Shown: piece by piece, positions 14,919 to 20,656 of the stretch
Layout: every line of letters starts with the position of its first letter
Numbering within the stretch: the stretch's first letter is position 1
IMG/VR virus record: IMGVR_UViG_3300008113_000151
Span: 1-37,699 of that record
Origin: a virus
DNA: 37,699 nt
Direction: 5' to 3' (one strand)
Notes under the pieces: generated by a model
Databases searched by the model: none
What the model was told of the DNA's origin: nothing
What the model saw: only the letters and a program-made list of their open reading frames with translations
Made by a program: the position numbers and the translations under genes

Positions 14919-15228
14919 AACATCACCCACGCAGCGCAGTTTGGCCTTGCTTCGTGAAGAAGGCTATCACTGCGAGATTGTAGAAAAATGGAATTCGTTT
15001 ACCCGCACCCGTAAAGACCTTTGGGGCTGGGCAGATATTCTGGCCATTAGGAAAGGGGAGGTTCTGGCGGTGCAGGTTACTAGCGGAAGCAACACATCAG
15101 CGCGGGAGAAAAAAATAGCAGACAGCGAGATCACGCCAAAAGTGCGAGAGGCCGGAATCAGGATTGAGGTTCACGGCTGGAGAAAATTAAAAGCAGGATG
15201 GGCTTGCAAAAGGATAATTCTTGACTGA
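14911..15228 (+). CDS. PD-(D/E)XK-like nuclease-fold protein
   Basis: 105 residues. The segments RKDLWGWADILAIRKGEVLAV, QVTSGSNTSAREKKI and RIEVHGWRKL match a conserved phage family with a restriction-endonuclease-like fold. The Asp in WGWAD is the likely first metal ligand. The usual Glu-x-Lys is replaced by Gln-Val-Thr, so activity is uncertain. It directly follows the Ref-like gene and probably belongs to DNA processing (inference). Confidence 0.6.
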   Translation: MAKTSPTQRSLALLREEGYHCEIVEKWNSFTRTRKDLWGWADILAIRKGEVLAVQVTSGSNTSAREKKIADSEITPKVREAGIRIEVHGWRKLKAGWACKRIILD

Positions 15229-15559
15229 TATCGACATTCACAAGGTTTTAGATTTCATGCGGGACAACTCAAAACTATTCGCTCAGGCCAAGGCAGAACG
15301 GGTTTACTTGGAGGAAATGCGGAAGTCTAAAAAAGCCATGCTCATGCAGCAGGCAGAATTAAACGGCTTCAAAACCTCCGCAACTCAAGAGCGTGAGGCA
15401 TACGCCAGTGGAGAATACATAAGCCTGCTGGAAGGGCTTAAAAGCGCCGTAGAGCGGGAGGAATCATTGCGGTGGATGTTGATTGCAGCACAGGCGAAGG
15501 CGGAAGTGTGGCGCAGTCTGGAGGCAAGCAATAGGGCGATGGATAGGGCGAGCGCATAA
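15221..15559 (+). CDS. Conserved phage hypothetical protein (112 aa, TTG start)
   Basis: A long helical protein with conserved-looking stretches AKAERVYLEEMRKSKKAMLM and ASGEYISLLEGLKSAVE. Similar proteins are common in phage early regions, without known function. The start is TTG at 15221, overlapping the previous stop; the first ATG, at codon 13, would remove part of the first helix. It is the last gene before the internal promoter element at 15606. Confidence 0.6.
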   Translation: MTDIDIHKVLDFMRDNSKLFAQAKAERVYLEEMRKSKKAMLMQQAELNGFKTSATQEREAYASGEYISLLEGLKSAVEREESLRWMLIAAQAKAEVWRSLEASNRAMDRASA

Positions 15560-15597
15560 AATTTTTTTAATTTTTTTTTAAAATGCCCACATTTTCA

Positions 15598-15617
15598 GAT
15601 ATTAGTGTGTTAATATC
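15598..15617. promoter_or_regulatory. Palindromic operator-like site
   Basis: GATATTA (15598-15604) and TAATATC (15611-15617) are perfect inverted arms around GTGTGT. The site overlaps the promoter-like element P2, so a dimeric regulator bound here would control the gene at 15648. Upstream lies a T-rich stretch (15561-15581) with no hairpin. Confidence 0.5.
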
Positions 15618-15619
15618 CT
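15606..15619 (+). promoter_or_regulatory. Conserved early promoter-like element P2
   Basis: The plus strand reads TGTGTTAATATCCT, 28 bases before the ATG at 15648. It is the third copy of the motif seen at 12458-12471 and 10404-10417. The leader that follows, with CTTTCATCGCAAC, also resembles the P1 leader (CTTTCAACGCAAC), so the similarity extends beyond the -10 region. Confidence 0.55.
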
Positions 15620-15647
15620 TTCATCGCAACGCAACAGGGAAAAGAAA

Positions 15648-15956
15648 ATGATTACAACGCAACTGGAATTATGCTCACTTCAAGCCGCACAGGTAGACCT
15701 GCTTGGTCGCCTTCTGGCAGAAATCGCAGACCTGCAAAAACAGGCTGAGGAAATCAAGGATTCAATCAAAGACTTGGCCAGCACTAACGGTGTAACGTCT
15801 TACGAAGGACGCTTGTTCAAAGCCACTTACAGCGAGTCAAACCGCAACTCAGTGGATTACAAGGCGCTTTGCTCAGACCTGAACATAAGCAAGGACTTGC
15901 TGGCCAAGTACACAAAGCAAACCGCGGTGTTTACCGTAAAAGTCACAAGCCGTTAA
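15648..15956 (+). CDS. Conserved early phage protein (102 aa)
   Basis: The N-terminal half is a coiled-coil helix (LLAEIADLQKQAEEIKDSIK). The C-terminal half has a beta-rich end, LFKATYSESNRNSVDYKA, then VFTVKVTSR. This combination recurs in unnamed phage early proteins and superficially recalls the phage gp157 nuclease-inhibitor layout, but I cannot confirm that. It has its own promoter-like element and is followed by a strong short hairpin, so it may be expressed separately at high level. Confidence 0.6.
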   Translation: MITTQLELCSLQAAQVDLLGRLLAEIADLQKQAEEIKDSIKDLASTNGVTSYEGRLFKATYSESNRNSVDYKALCSDLNISKDLLAKYTKQTAVFTVKVTSR

Positions 15957-15960
15957 ACAT

Positions 15961-15976
15961 AGGGGGGAAACCCCCT
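15961..15976 (+). other. GNRA-capped G/C hairpin
   Basis: AGGGGG, a GAAA tetraloop and CCCCCT form a perfect 6-bp stem right after the stop of the gene at 15648-15956. Only TTTATT follows, so termination would be weak; it may protect the 3' end of the upstream message or slow read-through. Confidence 0.5.
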
Positions 15977-15990
15977 TTATTGGAGATCAC

Positions 15991-16191
15991 ATGAAACCAA
16001 TATCGTTACTCACGCAACAGATTAAAAGTTTGGAAAAGTTGCCGGAACAAAAGCCGGTAGATCAAAAAAATGAAGTTCCCCAGATTATCGAAATTGATAG
16101 CAATAAAAAATGGGCGTTTGATATTTTGTCAGCGCCAACCACAAACAACGAACACGCCCGCAAGTGGGCAGAAATGGTGTTAAGAAAATGA
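15991..16191 (+). CDS. Hypothetical protein (66 aa)
   Basis: Polar protein with a helical N-terminus (SLLTQQIKSLEKLPEQ), a disordered middle and a C-terminal helix ending ARKWAEMVLRK. No family is recognised. GGAG lies 8 bases before its ATG, and its stop overlaps the next ATG (16188) by ATGA. Confidence 0.55.
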   Translation: MKPISLLTQQIKSLEKLPEQKPVDQKNEVPQIIEIDSNKKWAFDILSAPTTNNEHARKWAEMVLRK

Positions 16192-16508
16192 TTACCGGTA
16201 AAAAAGAGTGCCAAGTTATTGAAATGCTCAAAAAATTAAAGGTTGCATCAGCCACCCAGATCGCTGAATTGCTGGGCGAGGAAAAGCGAGTGGTTCAAGG
16301 GCGCATACAGACCTTAAAGCGTAAAGGGGTGGTTGAGGGTGTAGGCAAGGTTAAAAAGACGCTTACAACGGAGTTTACGTACCGTATCAAGCCACCAGAG
16401 CCAAAGGCGAAAAGTGATTTTGTTCCTACGGCCACTTTCGAGCAGATGAGGAAATTTAAAAAGCAGATTCAAGGCACGCCATGGGCACAATTAGCGGTGT
16501 TGGTATGA
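16188..16508 (+). CDS. Winged-helix DNA-binding protein A
   Basis: 106 residues from ATG 16188, chosen because it overlaps the upstream stop as ATGA; an earlier in-frame start at 16164 would run inside the preceding gene. Residues about 5-55 (VIEMLKKLKVASATQIAELL, then VQGRIQTLKRKGVVEGVGK) form a helix-turn-helix with wing. The C-terminal part is basic. Likely a transcription regulator. It is followed by a second winged-helix gene with the same architecture. Confidence 0.65.
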   Translation: MITGKKECQVIEMLKKLKVASATQIAELLGEEKRVVQGRIQTLKRKGVVEGVGKVKKTLTTEFTYRIKPPEPKAKSDFVPTATFEQMRKFKKQIQGTPWAQLAVLV

Positions 16509-16819
16509 CAAAGACAGATGAAATTTTAACCTTGCTTTCTGCAAGACCGATGACAAGCGAGGAAATCGAGGCCGCTACTGGCCTGACCAAGAACAGGCTT
16601 TGGGGGTTGATGAAAGCGCCACTTCAAAGAATGAAGGTTAAGAGAACAAAGCAGGGATTCTGGGCAATCGACAAAACGTATGACGAAGAAATTGACCGGG
16701 GAGTTAAATACTTGCGCTCAATTGGCTACACAGTAATACCACCGAAAGGGAAGAAATTGGCGGAGATACCTGGTTTGTTTTGGAACTTTAAAAGGAATGA
16801 AAATGAGCAACACAATTAA
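16505..16819 (+). CDS. Winged-helix DNA-binding protein B
   Basis: 104 residues from ATG 16505 (ATGA overlap with protein A). Residues about 3-55 (DEILTLLSARPMTSEEIEAA, then LWGLMKAPLQRMKVKR) again give a winged helix. The C-terminal half (YLRSIGYTVIPPKGKKLAEI) differs from that of protein A. The pair may have arisen by duplication and diverged, or may bind adjacent operators (inference). Confidence 0.62.
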   Translation: MTKTDEILTLLSARPMTSEEIEAATGLTKNRLWGLMKAPLQRMKVKRTKQGFWAIDKTYDEEIDRGVKYLRSIGYTVIPPKGKKLAEIPGLFWNFKRNENEQHN

Positions 16820-17069
16820 CATCAACGGCATTGAGTACATCCCTGCAACTGAGGCACGGCCTCGCATCGTAGGCAGCCGCGCATGGGATTGGAGGTACGG
16901 AATGATGGAAGGATTTATTGCGATTTCTACGCTTCTCTGCGGTTTTGCTTTCGGCTGGATTATTGCCCACAACGAAGTCGCAAAAGAGTGCGACAAACTG
17001 GGGAAGTTCTACGTTGGCGACACTGTTTATGAGTGCAAGGCAGTTCCAAAAAAGGAGGGGGAGAAATGA
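16803..17069 (+). CDS. Small membrane protein
   Basis: 88 residues from ATG 16803, with AAAGGAATGAAA upstream as ribosome site; ATG 16797 is the alternative. A short soluble N-terminus is followed by one membrane segment (GFIAISTLLCGFAFGWIIAH, about residues 37-56) and a C-terminal tail with two Cys. No signal cleavage site is seen. Its stop overlaps the next start by ATGA. Unknown function. Confidence 0.55.
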   Translation: MSNTININGIEYIPATEARPRIVGSRAWDWRYGMMEGFIAISTLLCGFAFGWIIAHNEVAKECDKLGKFYVGDTVYECKAVPKKEGEK

Positions 17070-17269
17070 GCAAAAAGGCACCACATGCAGGAGTACCGAT
17101 GTCAAAAGAATACGAGGAAATGATGCGGCACTATTTTCCAACAATACCAAAGGCGTTAATTTCTGACGCTTGGAAACATCATGCGACGCCGGTTGAGGTT
17201 CGGGCGCATCTTGATGCAGGACAACGCGCAGCAGTGTCTTTAAGAAGGAGTAGAAGAAATGAACCGTGA
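17066..17269 (+). CDS. Hypothetical protein (67 aa)
   Basis: Starts at ATG 17066 (ATGA overlap; GGAGG upstream). The product MSKKAPHAGVPMSKEYEEMM with a helical C-terminal half (ALISDAWKHHATPVEVRAHL) is basic at its end. No family is recognised. It overlaps the next gene by 11 bp. Confidence 0.5.
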   Translation: MSKKAPHAGVPMSKEYEEMMRHYFPTIPKALISDAWKHHATPVEVRAHLDAGQRAAVSLRRSRRNEP

Positions 17270-17498
17270 AAAAGTAATTGAGTTGGCGCGTGCAGCGCAC
17301 TTGGACGTATACGGGCTTGGCAAAGACCATGAGAAATTCGTAGCAGCACTAGAGCATTTTGGTACCTTCATTGATGAGGGTGCCACGCAAGTATTCCACC
17401 AACTCCTGAACATCCTCGGCCCAACACCACCTGAATGTTGCGGATGTGCATATGAATGGCAAGCCGCCATTGACCTGATAAAGAAGGAATTGGAATGA
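17259..17498 (+). CDS. Hypothetical protein (79 aa)
   Basis: Helical protein beginning MNREKVIELARAAHLDVYG and FVAALEHFGTFI, a pattern shared with many unnamed phage proteins of about this size. A CCGC motif near residue 60 could bind a metal, but there is no second Cys pair. GAAG precedes the start; its stop overlaps the next gene by ATGA. Confidence 0.55.
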   Translation: MNREKVIELARAAHLDVYGLGKDHEKFVAALEHFGTFIDEGATQVFHQLLNILGPTPPECCGCAYEWQAAIDLIKKELE

Positions 17499-17665
17499 CT
17501 AAAGTAATTGCGTTGGGAGCTTCAAAAATGCACCTCGGAGAATTAGCCGAAAAGATACGGGAAACAATTATGGAATATGAGGGGCGAATCAGTTTGGCTG
17601 AAGCGGTTGGCGTGCTTGAGATCGTCAAATCAGACTTAATTCTCAACAATGCTGAGAATTTATAG
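17495..17665 (+). CDS. 56-residue hypothetical protein
   Basis: The product starts MTKVIALGASKMHLGELAEK and is predicted helical (ETIMEYEGRISLAEAVGVLE). Its ATG overlaps the stop of the preceding gene by ATGA with GGA just upstream, which supports translation. Its last codons overlap the hairpin at 17638-17660. No family is recognised. Confidence 0.55.
   Translation: MTKVIALGASKMHLGELAEKIRETIMEYEGRISLAEAVGVLEIVKSDLILNNAENL
17638..17660 (+). repeat. 8-bp inverted repeat at a gene end
   Basis: AATTCTCA (17638-17645) and TGAGAATT (17653-17660) pair perfectly around a 7-base loop. It covers the last codons of the gene at 17495-17665 and is not followed by a U-run. Possible mRNA hairpin or operator. 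Confidence 0.4.
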
Positions 17666-17675
17666 GAAAAGAGAA

Positions 17676-17741
17676 ATGAGCCGAAAACCGAGAGAATCCG
17701 AGAAACACATTTTTGTAAATGGATACAGCAATGCGAGCTGA
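17676..17741 (+). CDS. Possible 21-residue leader peptide
   Basis: MSRKPRESEKHIFVNGYSNAS has a good purine-rich ribosome site (GGAAAAGAGAA) and its stop lies 11 bases after the ATG at 17731 of the next gene. It may serve re-initiation of the next gene. There is no other evidence that the peptide itself has a role. Confidence 0.3.
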   Translation: MSRKPRESEKHIFVNGYSNAS

Positions 17742-17952
17742 CTATTGCCCCATCGGAGGTGAGCCCTGCCAATCTTTATGTACAGAGCCATGTTCTGCTG
17801 GAAAGAGTGTAAATGCCGCTGGCGTGAACGAGTTAATGCGAGCTTTGAAAATCATTTCAATTTGGGCTGAGAACGGCAGGACTGAGAAAGACTTTGACGA
17901 CATTGCAAAACTTGCAAATGAAACAATAAAACACGGGGGTATGTTGTTATGA
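17719..17952 (+). CDS. Hypothetical Cys-rich protein (73-77 aa)
   Basis: The N-terminal part (DYCPIGGEPCQSLCTEPCSAG) has four cysteines in a CxnC pattern that could hold a metal or disulfides; the rest is helical (ELMRALKIISIWAENG). Two starts are possible: 17719, or 17731, which would begin MRADYC and is closer to similar phage proteins. Its stop overlaps the next ATG by ATGA. Confidence 0.5.
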   Translation: MDTAMRADYCPIGGEPCQSLCTEPCSAGKSVNAAGVNELMRALKIISIWAENGRTEKDFDDIAKLANETIKHGGMLL

Positions 17953-18227
17953 GTTATGAAATGATAGATAAACAAGGAAACAAAATGAACGACCGAATTA
18001 AAGAACTTGCCGAACAAGCTACAACTAAACATACTTCTTATTTTGATGGTAGAGGTAATGTGACTGAAACTTATTTTGATACTGAAAAGTTTGCCGAGTT
18101 GATTGCTCGAGAATGCGGTTACTATGCTGATGTTTTTGAAGCAGTTGGTTGTCCTGTAGATATGGATCCTACCGAAACAAAACCCAGCGACTACATTAAA
18201 AAACAATTGGGGATTGATGATGAATAA
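17949..18227 (+). CDS. Hypothetical phage protein (80-92 aa)
   Basis: The body from ATG 17985 (MNDRIKELAEQATTK, then FDTEKFAELIARECGYYADV) matches a very common small phage protein of unknown function. ATG 17949 overlaps the previous stop as ATGA and gives a 12-residue extension; ATG 17985 has AAGGAAAC upstream. Both starts could be used. The C-terminus ends IKKQLGIDDE. Confidence 0.6.
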   Translation: MSYEMIDKQGNKMNDRIKELAEQATTKHTSYFDGRGNVTETYFDTEKFAELIARECGYYADVFEAVGCPVDMDPTETKPSDYIKKQLGIDDE

Positions 18228-18241
18228 ACGAGGAGATCAAA

Positions 18242-18457
18242 ATGACAACAGTAGCTCAAATGATTGAATGGCTTAAGACATTGCCTAAAGATGCGGAAGT
18301 CCAATGCGGAGTAGAAGAAACTTGTGGCTATGGTCACTACATGCGTATGACAGAAGTTGATTTTGACGCAAGTGATATTCTTAGTTTTGCTAGCCCAGAA
18401 GACCGTGCAAAATATCCCAACATGGGTGGTAGAGTCATTGTTCAAATCCGTGGCTAA
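18242..18457 (+). CDS. Conserved small phage protein (71 aa)
   Basis: The product begins MTTVAQMIEWLKTLPKDAEV, a start shared with a widespread family of short phage and prophage proteins without known function. It continues with a beta-rich C-terminal half ending GGRVIVQIRG. GAGGAG lies 7 bases before the ATG. It is one of the few genes here not overlapping its neighbours (14 bp and 51 bp gaps). Confidence 0.6.
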   Translation: MTTVAQMIEWLKTLPKDAEVQCGVEETCGYGHYMRMTEVDFDASDILSFASPEDRAKYPNMGGRVIVQIRG

Positions 18458-18508
18458 TAAACATTGCACTTTAAGAAAATATCAAATTGTTTTTTGGAGA
18501 AACAGAAA

Positions 18509-18670
18509 ATGAAAGAAGAAAAGTTTCAAAAGATAGTGGAAGAGATCAGCGAGTTTCTAGGAGATCATGCTCTGCGGAGTCATCATTACTTGTTTGACGA
18601 AGATATTATCCGAATCTTTTCACACTATAAAAAGAAACACGTTAAACGAGCATTAGAGGAACTAAGATGA
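18509..18670 (+). CDS. Hypothetical protein (53 aa)
   Basis: Starts at ATG 18509 with TTGGAG upstream; an earlier in-frame ATG (18464) lacks a ribosome site. The product (MKEEKFQKIVEEISEFLGDH, then IRIFSHYKKKHVKRALEELR) is helical and charged. Its stop overlaps the next ATG. No family is recognised. Confidence 0.5.
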   Translation: MKEEKFQKIVEEISEFLGDHALRSHHYLFDEDIIRIFSHYKKKHVKRALEELR

Positions 18671-18996
18671 GTGATGAACAGGTTATTGAAATTGCAATTC
18701 AAGGCCACGCCAGCACACGAGACGCAATTAGGTGGGCAATTCAGCAAGTGCGTAGACCCGGCCCACTCTTTGATCGCCAGATCGATGTGGTGACAGTCCA
18801 GCAGTGGGGTTGGGACGTAGATTTCCCAGCGCACAGGGCGTATGCCAGAGCAATTGAGCGTTTATTAAATAAGCCCTCAGCAGATGGATGCCCCGATTGC
18901 GGTGGGCCTACAAGGCTGTGTCACGGGTATGTTACAAACATTGAGACCAATTGGAAATCTTGTACAGAATGCGACTGGCAAGGAGCACCGGAATGA
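18667..18996 (+). CDS. Zinc-ribbon protein (109 aa)
   Basis: The N-terminal two-thirds contains helices (HASTRDAIRWAIQQVRR and AHRAYARAIERLL). The C-terminal third carries CPDCGG and CTECDW, a CxxC-CxxC zinc ribbon (about residues 76-105). It is probably a nucleic-acid or protein-binding adaptor. It overlaps both neighbours by ATGA. Confidence 0.6.
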   Translation: MSDEQVIEIAIQGHASTRDAIRWAIQQVRRPGPLFDRQIDVVTVQQWGWDVDFPAHRAYARAIERLLNKPSADGCPDCGGPTRLCHGYVTNIETNWKSCTECDWQGAPE

Positions 18997-19226
18997 GTGA
19001 CCCTGTAGACCACCCAGAACATTACCAAAGCGACTGCAACGGCATTGAGTGCATCCAAGCTATTCGTGCTGCGCTGGGTTCAGAGGGCTTTGTAGCGCAT
19101 TGCAGAGGCACGGCTATCAAGTACATCTGGCGCACTGGGAAAAAGCACCCTGAAAAAGAATCCGAAGACCTGCGTAAGGCCGTGTGGTATTTGCTACGCG
19201 CTATCGAAGAACTCGAAACGATTTGA
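18993..19226 (+). CDS. DUF3310-family protein
   Basis: 77 residues from ATG 18993 (ATGA overlap). MSDPVDHPEHYQ, then GIECIQAIRAALG, FVAHCRGTAIKYIWR and DLRKAVWYLLRAIEEL is the complete DUF3310 signature, a small all-helical family very common in phages and sometimes annotated as nucleotide-kinase-like, though without a proven function. It is the last gene before the tandem terminator at 19234-19280. Confidence 0.8.
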   Translation: MSDPVDHPEHYQSDCNGIECIQAIRAALGSEGFVAHCRGTAIKYIWRTGKKHPEKESEDLRKAVWYLLRAIEELETI

Positions 19227-19233
19227 TTGTCTC

Positions 19234-19280
19234 CTTAGCCTCGTGCTGAGTTTTCCCGCCTTTGTGCGGGATTTTTTTTT
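19234..19280 (+). terminator. Tandem Rho-independent terminators ending the rightward operon
   Basis: First hairpin: CTTAGC, a 5-base loop and GCTGAG, followed by TTTT (19234-19254). Second: CCCGC, a 6-base loop and GCGGG, followed by A and nine T (19255-19280). They start 8 bases after the DUF3310 stop. Two in a row suggests tight termination of early transcription. Confidence 0.85.
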
Positions 19281-19299
19281 GCAAGTGCGAAAATGGCGC

Positions 19300-19641
19300 A
19301 TGGACGAGAACAGAGAAAAGTTTGACAGGTTTTGTGCTGAGAAGGGCTTAGAAGGCACTGACCGAGATTACTTTTTTTGGCTGTCCGCGCTTCAGACAAC
19401 GCACGAGCAGAGTCCTGTTGCGTTTGCGTATTTTGGAAGTGACGGGTCGCTGTTGCAAATGCTTGACTTCATAGAAAAAGGTCGCAAACCCCAAGCCACC
19501 CCTCTTTACGCCAAGCCAATGGCGTCAGGCGTGGTCAAGCCCGACATACCCGTTGAGACGCTTCAGCACGTTCTGAGCAACTACTACTCTGATGATCTGA
19601 TGGGGATGTTATTGTGGGTGCAGAGGGTGTCAAAGATGTGA
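19300..19641 (+). CDS. Hypothetical protein beyond the terminator (113 aa)
   Basis: Starts at ATG 19300 (MDENREKFDRFCAEKGLEGT); an earlier in-frame start would lie inside the terminator. It contains SPVAFAYFGSDGSLLQMLDF and ATPLYAKP, the pattern of small phage and prophage proteins with a PLYA motif. A C-terminal helix, VETLQHVLSNYYSDD, follows. Function unknown. Only about 20 bases separate it from the terminator and no promoter is seen, so expression probably needs read-through. Confidence 0.55.
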   Translation: MDENREKFDRFCAEKGLEGTDRDYFFWLSALQTTHEQSPVAFAYFGSDGSLLQMLDFIEKGRKPQATPLYAKPMASGVVKPDIPVETLQHVLSNYYSDDLMGMLLWVQRVSKM

Positions 19642-19736
19642 TCTGGTGTTTGATCCCACCAGTAGGACATCGCAAGAGTATAGGAGAGCTATTGCAATTG
19701 GGTATTCTCACCAAAGGAACAACGGGAGAGCAATGA
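19638..19736 (+). CDS. Possible 32-residue protein
   Basis: A GTG start overlaps the previous stop as GTGA and gives VIWCLIPPVGHRKSIGELLQ and 12 more residues. There is no family match. The coupling is the only support. The remaining bases to 19771, where leftward and rightward genes converge, hold nothing I recognise and no clear terminator. Confidence 0.3.
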   Translation: MIWCLIPPVGHRKSIGELLQLGILTKGTTGEQ

Positions 19737-19771
19737 CTAAGGGCATTATGGCATAAGTGTTATTCTAAATG

Positions 19772-20656
19772 CTAGTCTACAATCTCTTTAAAAAGCCCAA
19801 AAGGGTCGTAACCAAACTCGTTTATGGAGTTTCCTTCTGTAAAAAGACTCCCGGCGGGTACTTTCTTTTTTAAGATTTTTGAACCTTCACCAAAATAATT
19901 TCCATGCTGTTTTGCATACTCAAGGCTTGGCGTTACCCAATCGTAAGGGTTTATTTCACTAGACTCTACACTGTTAGGGACTGCCCGATAAACCGTTACC
20001 TCTTGAAGCGGATTGTCCTTTGCCGTTTGAAATGCACGAATAGTAGCTGCATCTTGTTTACCACCTTCACCAAAATATCTTAAAGCCTGTGAGCTATAAA
20101 TATCGTCACCAAAGGCAGGAGATAGGTTAGCCATAGTGGCGTCACCTTTGGCATCAAAAGCAGGTGCCTGATGACCACCAACATATTCACCCCTTTGAAT
20201 TGGATTGTCGTAATCAATTTCCAGTTTTTTTGCGAGTTTTCTAGCTTGGTCAGCACTGTATGGCGTTCCATCGGGAAGCATATTACTCATCACCGCCGGA
20301 GCCTGCGCTTGCATAAACGCCTTTTGGTACGTGGATGGGGTTACAGCAGTCTTAGCCGCTCTCACAAGCCCTGACGAACCCGGTGTAGGCACAAACCCAC
20401 CCATTGCCTCACCCATGCCAATCACGTTCTTATCCTTACCCACCGCAGGGATGTAATCGAGGATATTCTGCGAAGTTGGCAACGGCTGCTTGTCTGACAG
20501 CAAGCCTAGAATGTCTCCAGGTGCACCAAGCGTTGCCGCCACACTGCCTCTAGCAGCGTTACCTAGCATGGGCAAAAGCCCTTGAGTCACGGCATCGTAA
20601 ACGCCTGTGGCGGTGGAGCGTAAGTTAGCGTTTTTCTGTGCGCGTGGGTTTGGCAT
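19772..20656 (-). CDS. Predicted ADP-ribosyltransferase ejection protein (ART-PolyVal type)
   Basis: 294 residues, last gene of the late region. The N-terminal 90 residues (VYDAVTQGLLPMLGNAARGS) look like an internal-virion segment rich in Gly and Ala. The C-terminal half has VTVYRAVP (Arg about residue 223), DWVTPSLEYAKQHG (Ser/Thr about 241-243), KKVPAGSLFTEGNSINEFGYDP (Glu about residue 283). This is the R-S/T-E order of ADP-ribosyltransferases and closely matches the ART domain described in polyvalent proteins of phages and mobile elements. Likely injected with the DNA to modify a host target (inference). Confidence 0.65.
   Translation of the reverse strand: MPNPRAQKNANLRSTATGVYDAVTQGLLPMLGNAARGSVAATLGAPGDILGLLSDKQPLPTSQNILDYIPAVGKDKNVIGMGEAMGGFVPTPGSSGLVRAAKTAVTPSTYQKAFMQAQAPAVMSNMLPDGTPYSADQARKLAKKLEIDYDNPIQRGEYVGGHQAPAFDAKGDATMANLSPAFGDDIYSSQALRYFGEGGKQDAATIRAFQTAKDNPLQEVTVYRAVPNSVESSEINPYDWVTPSLEYAKQHGNYFGEGSKILKKKVPAGSLFTEGNSINEFGYDPFGLFKEIVD

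Noticed and set aside
16788-17330. 180-codon minus-strand frame
   Set aside because: It lies opposite three coupled rightward genes with good ribosome sites; the composition is Phe/Cys/Leu-rich and not protein-like.
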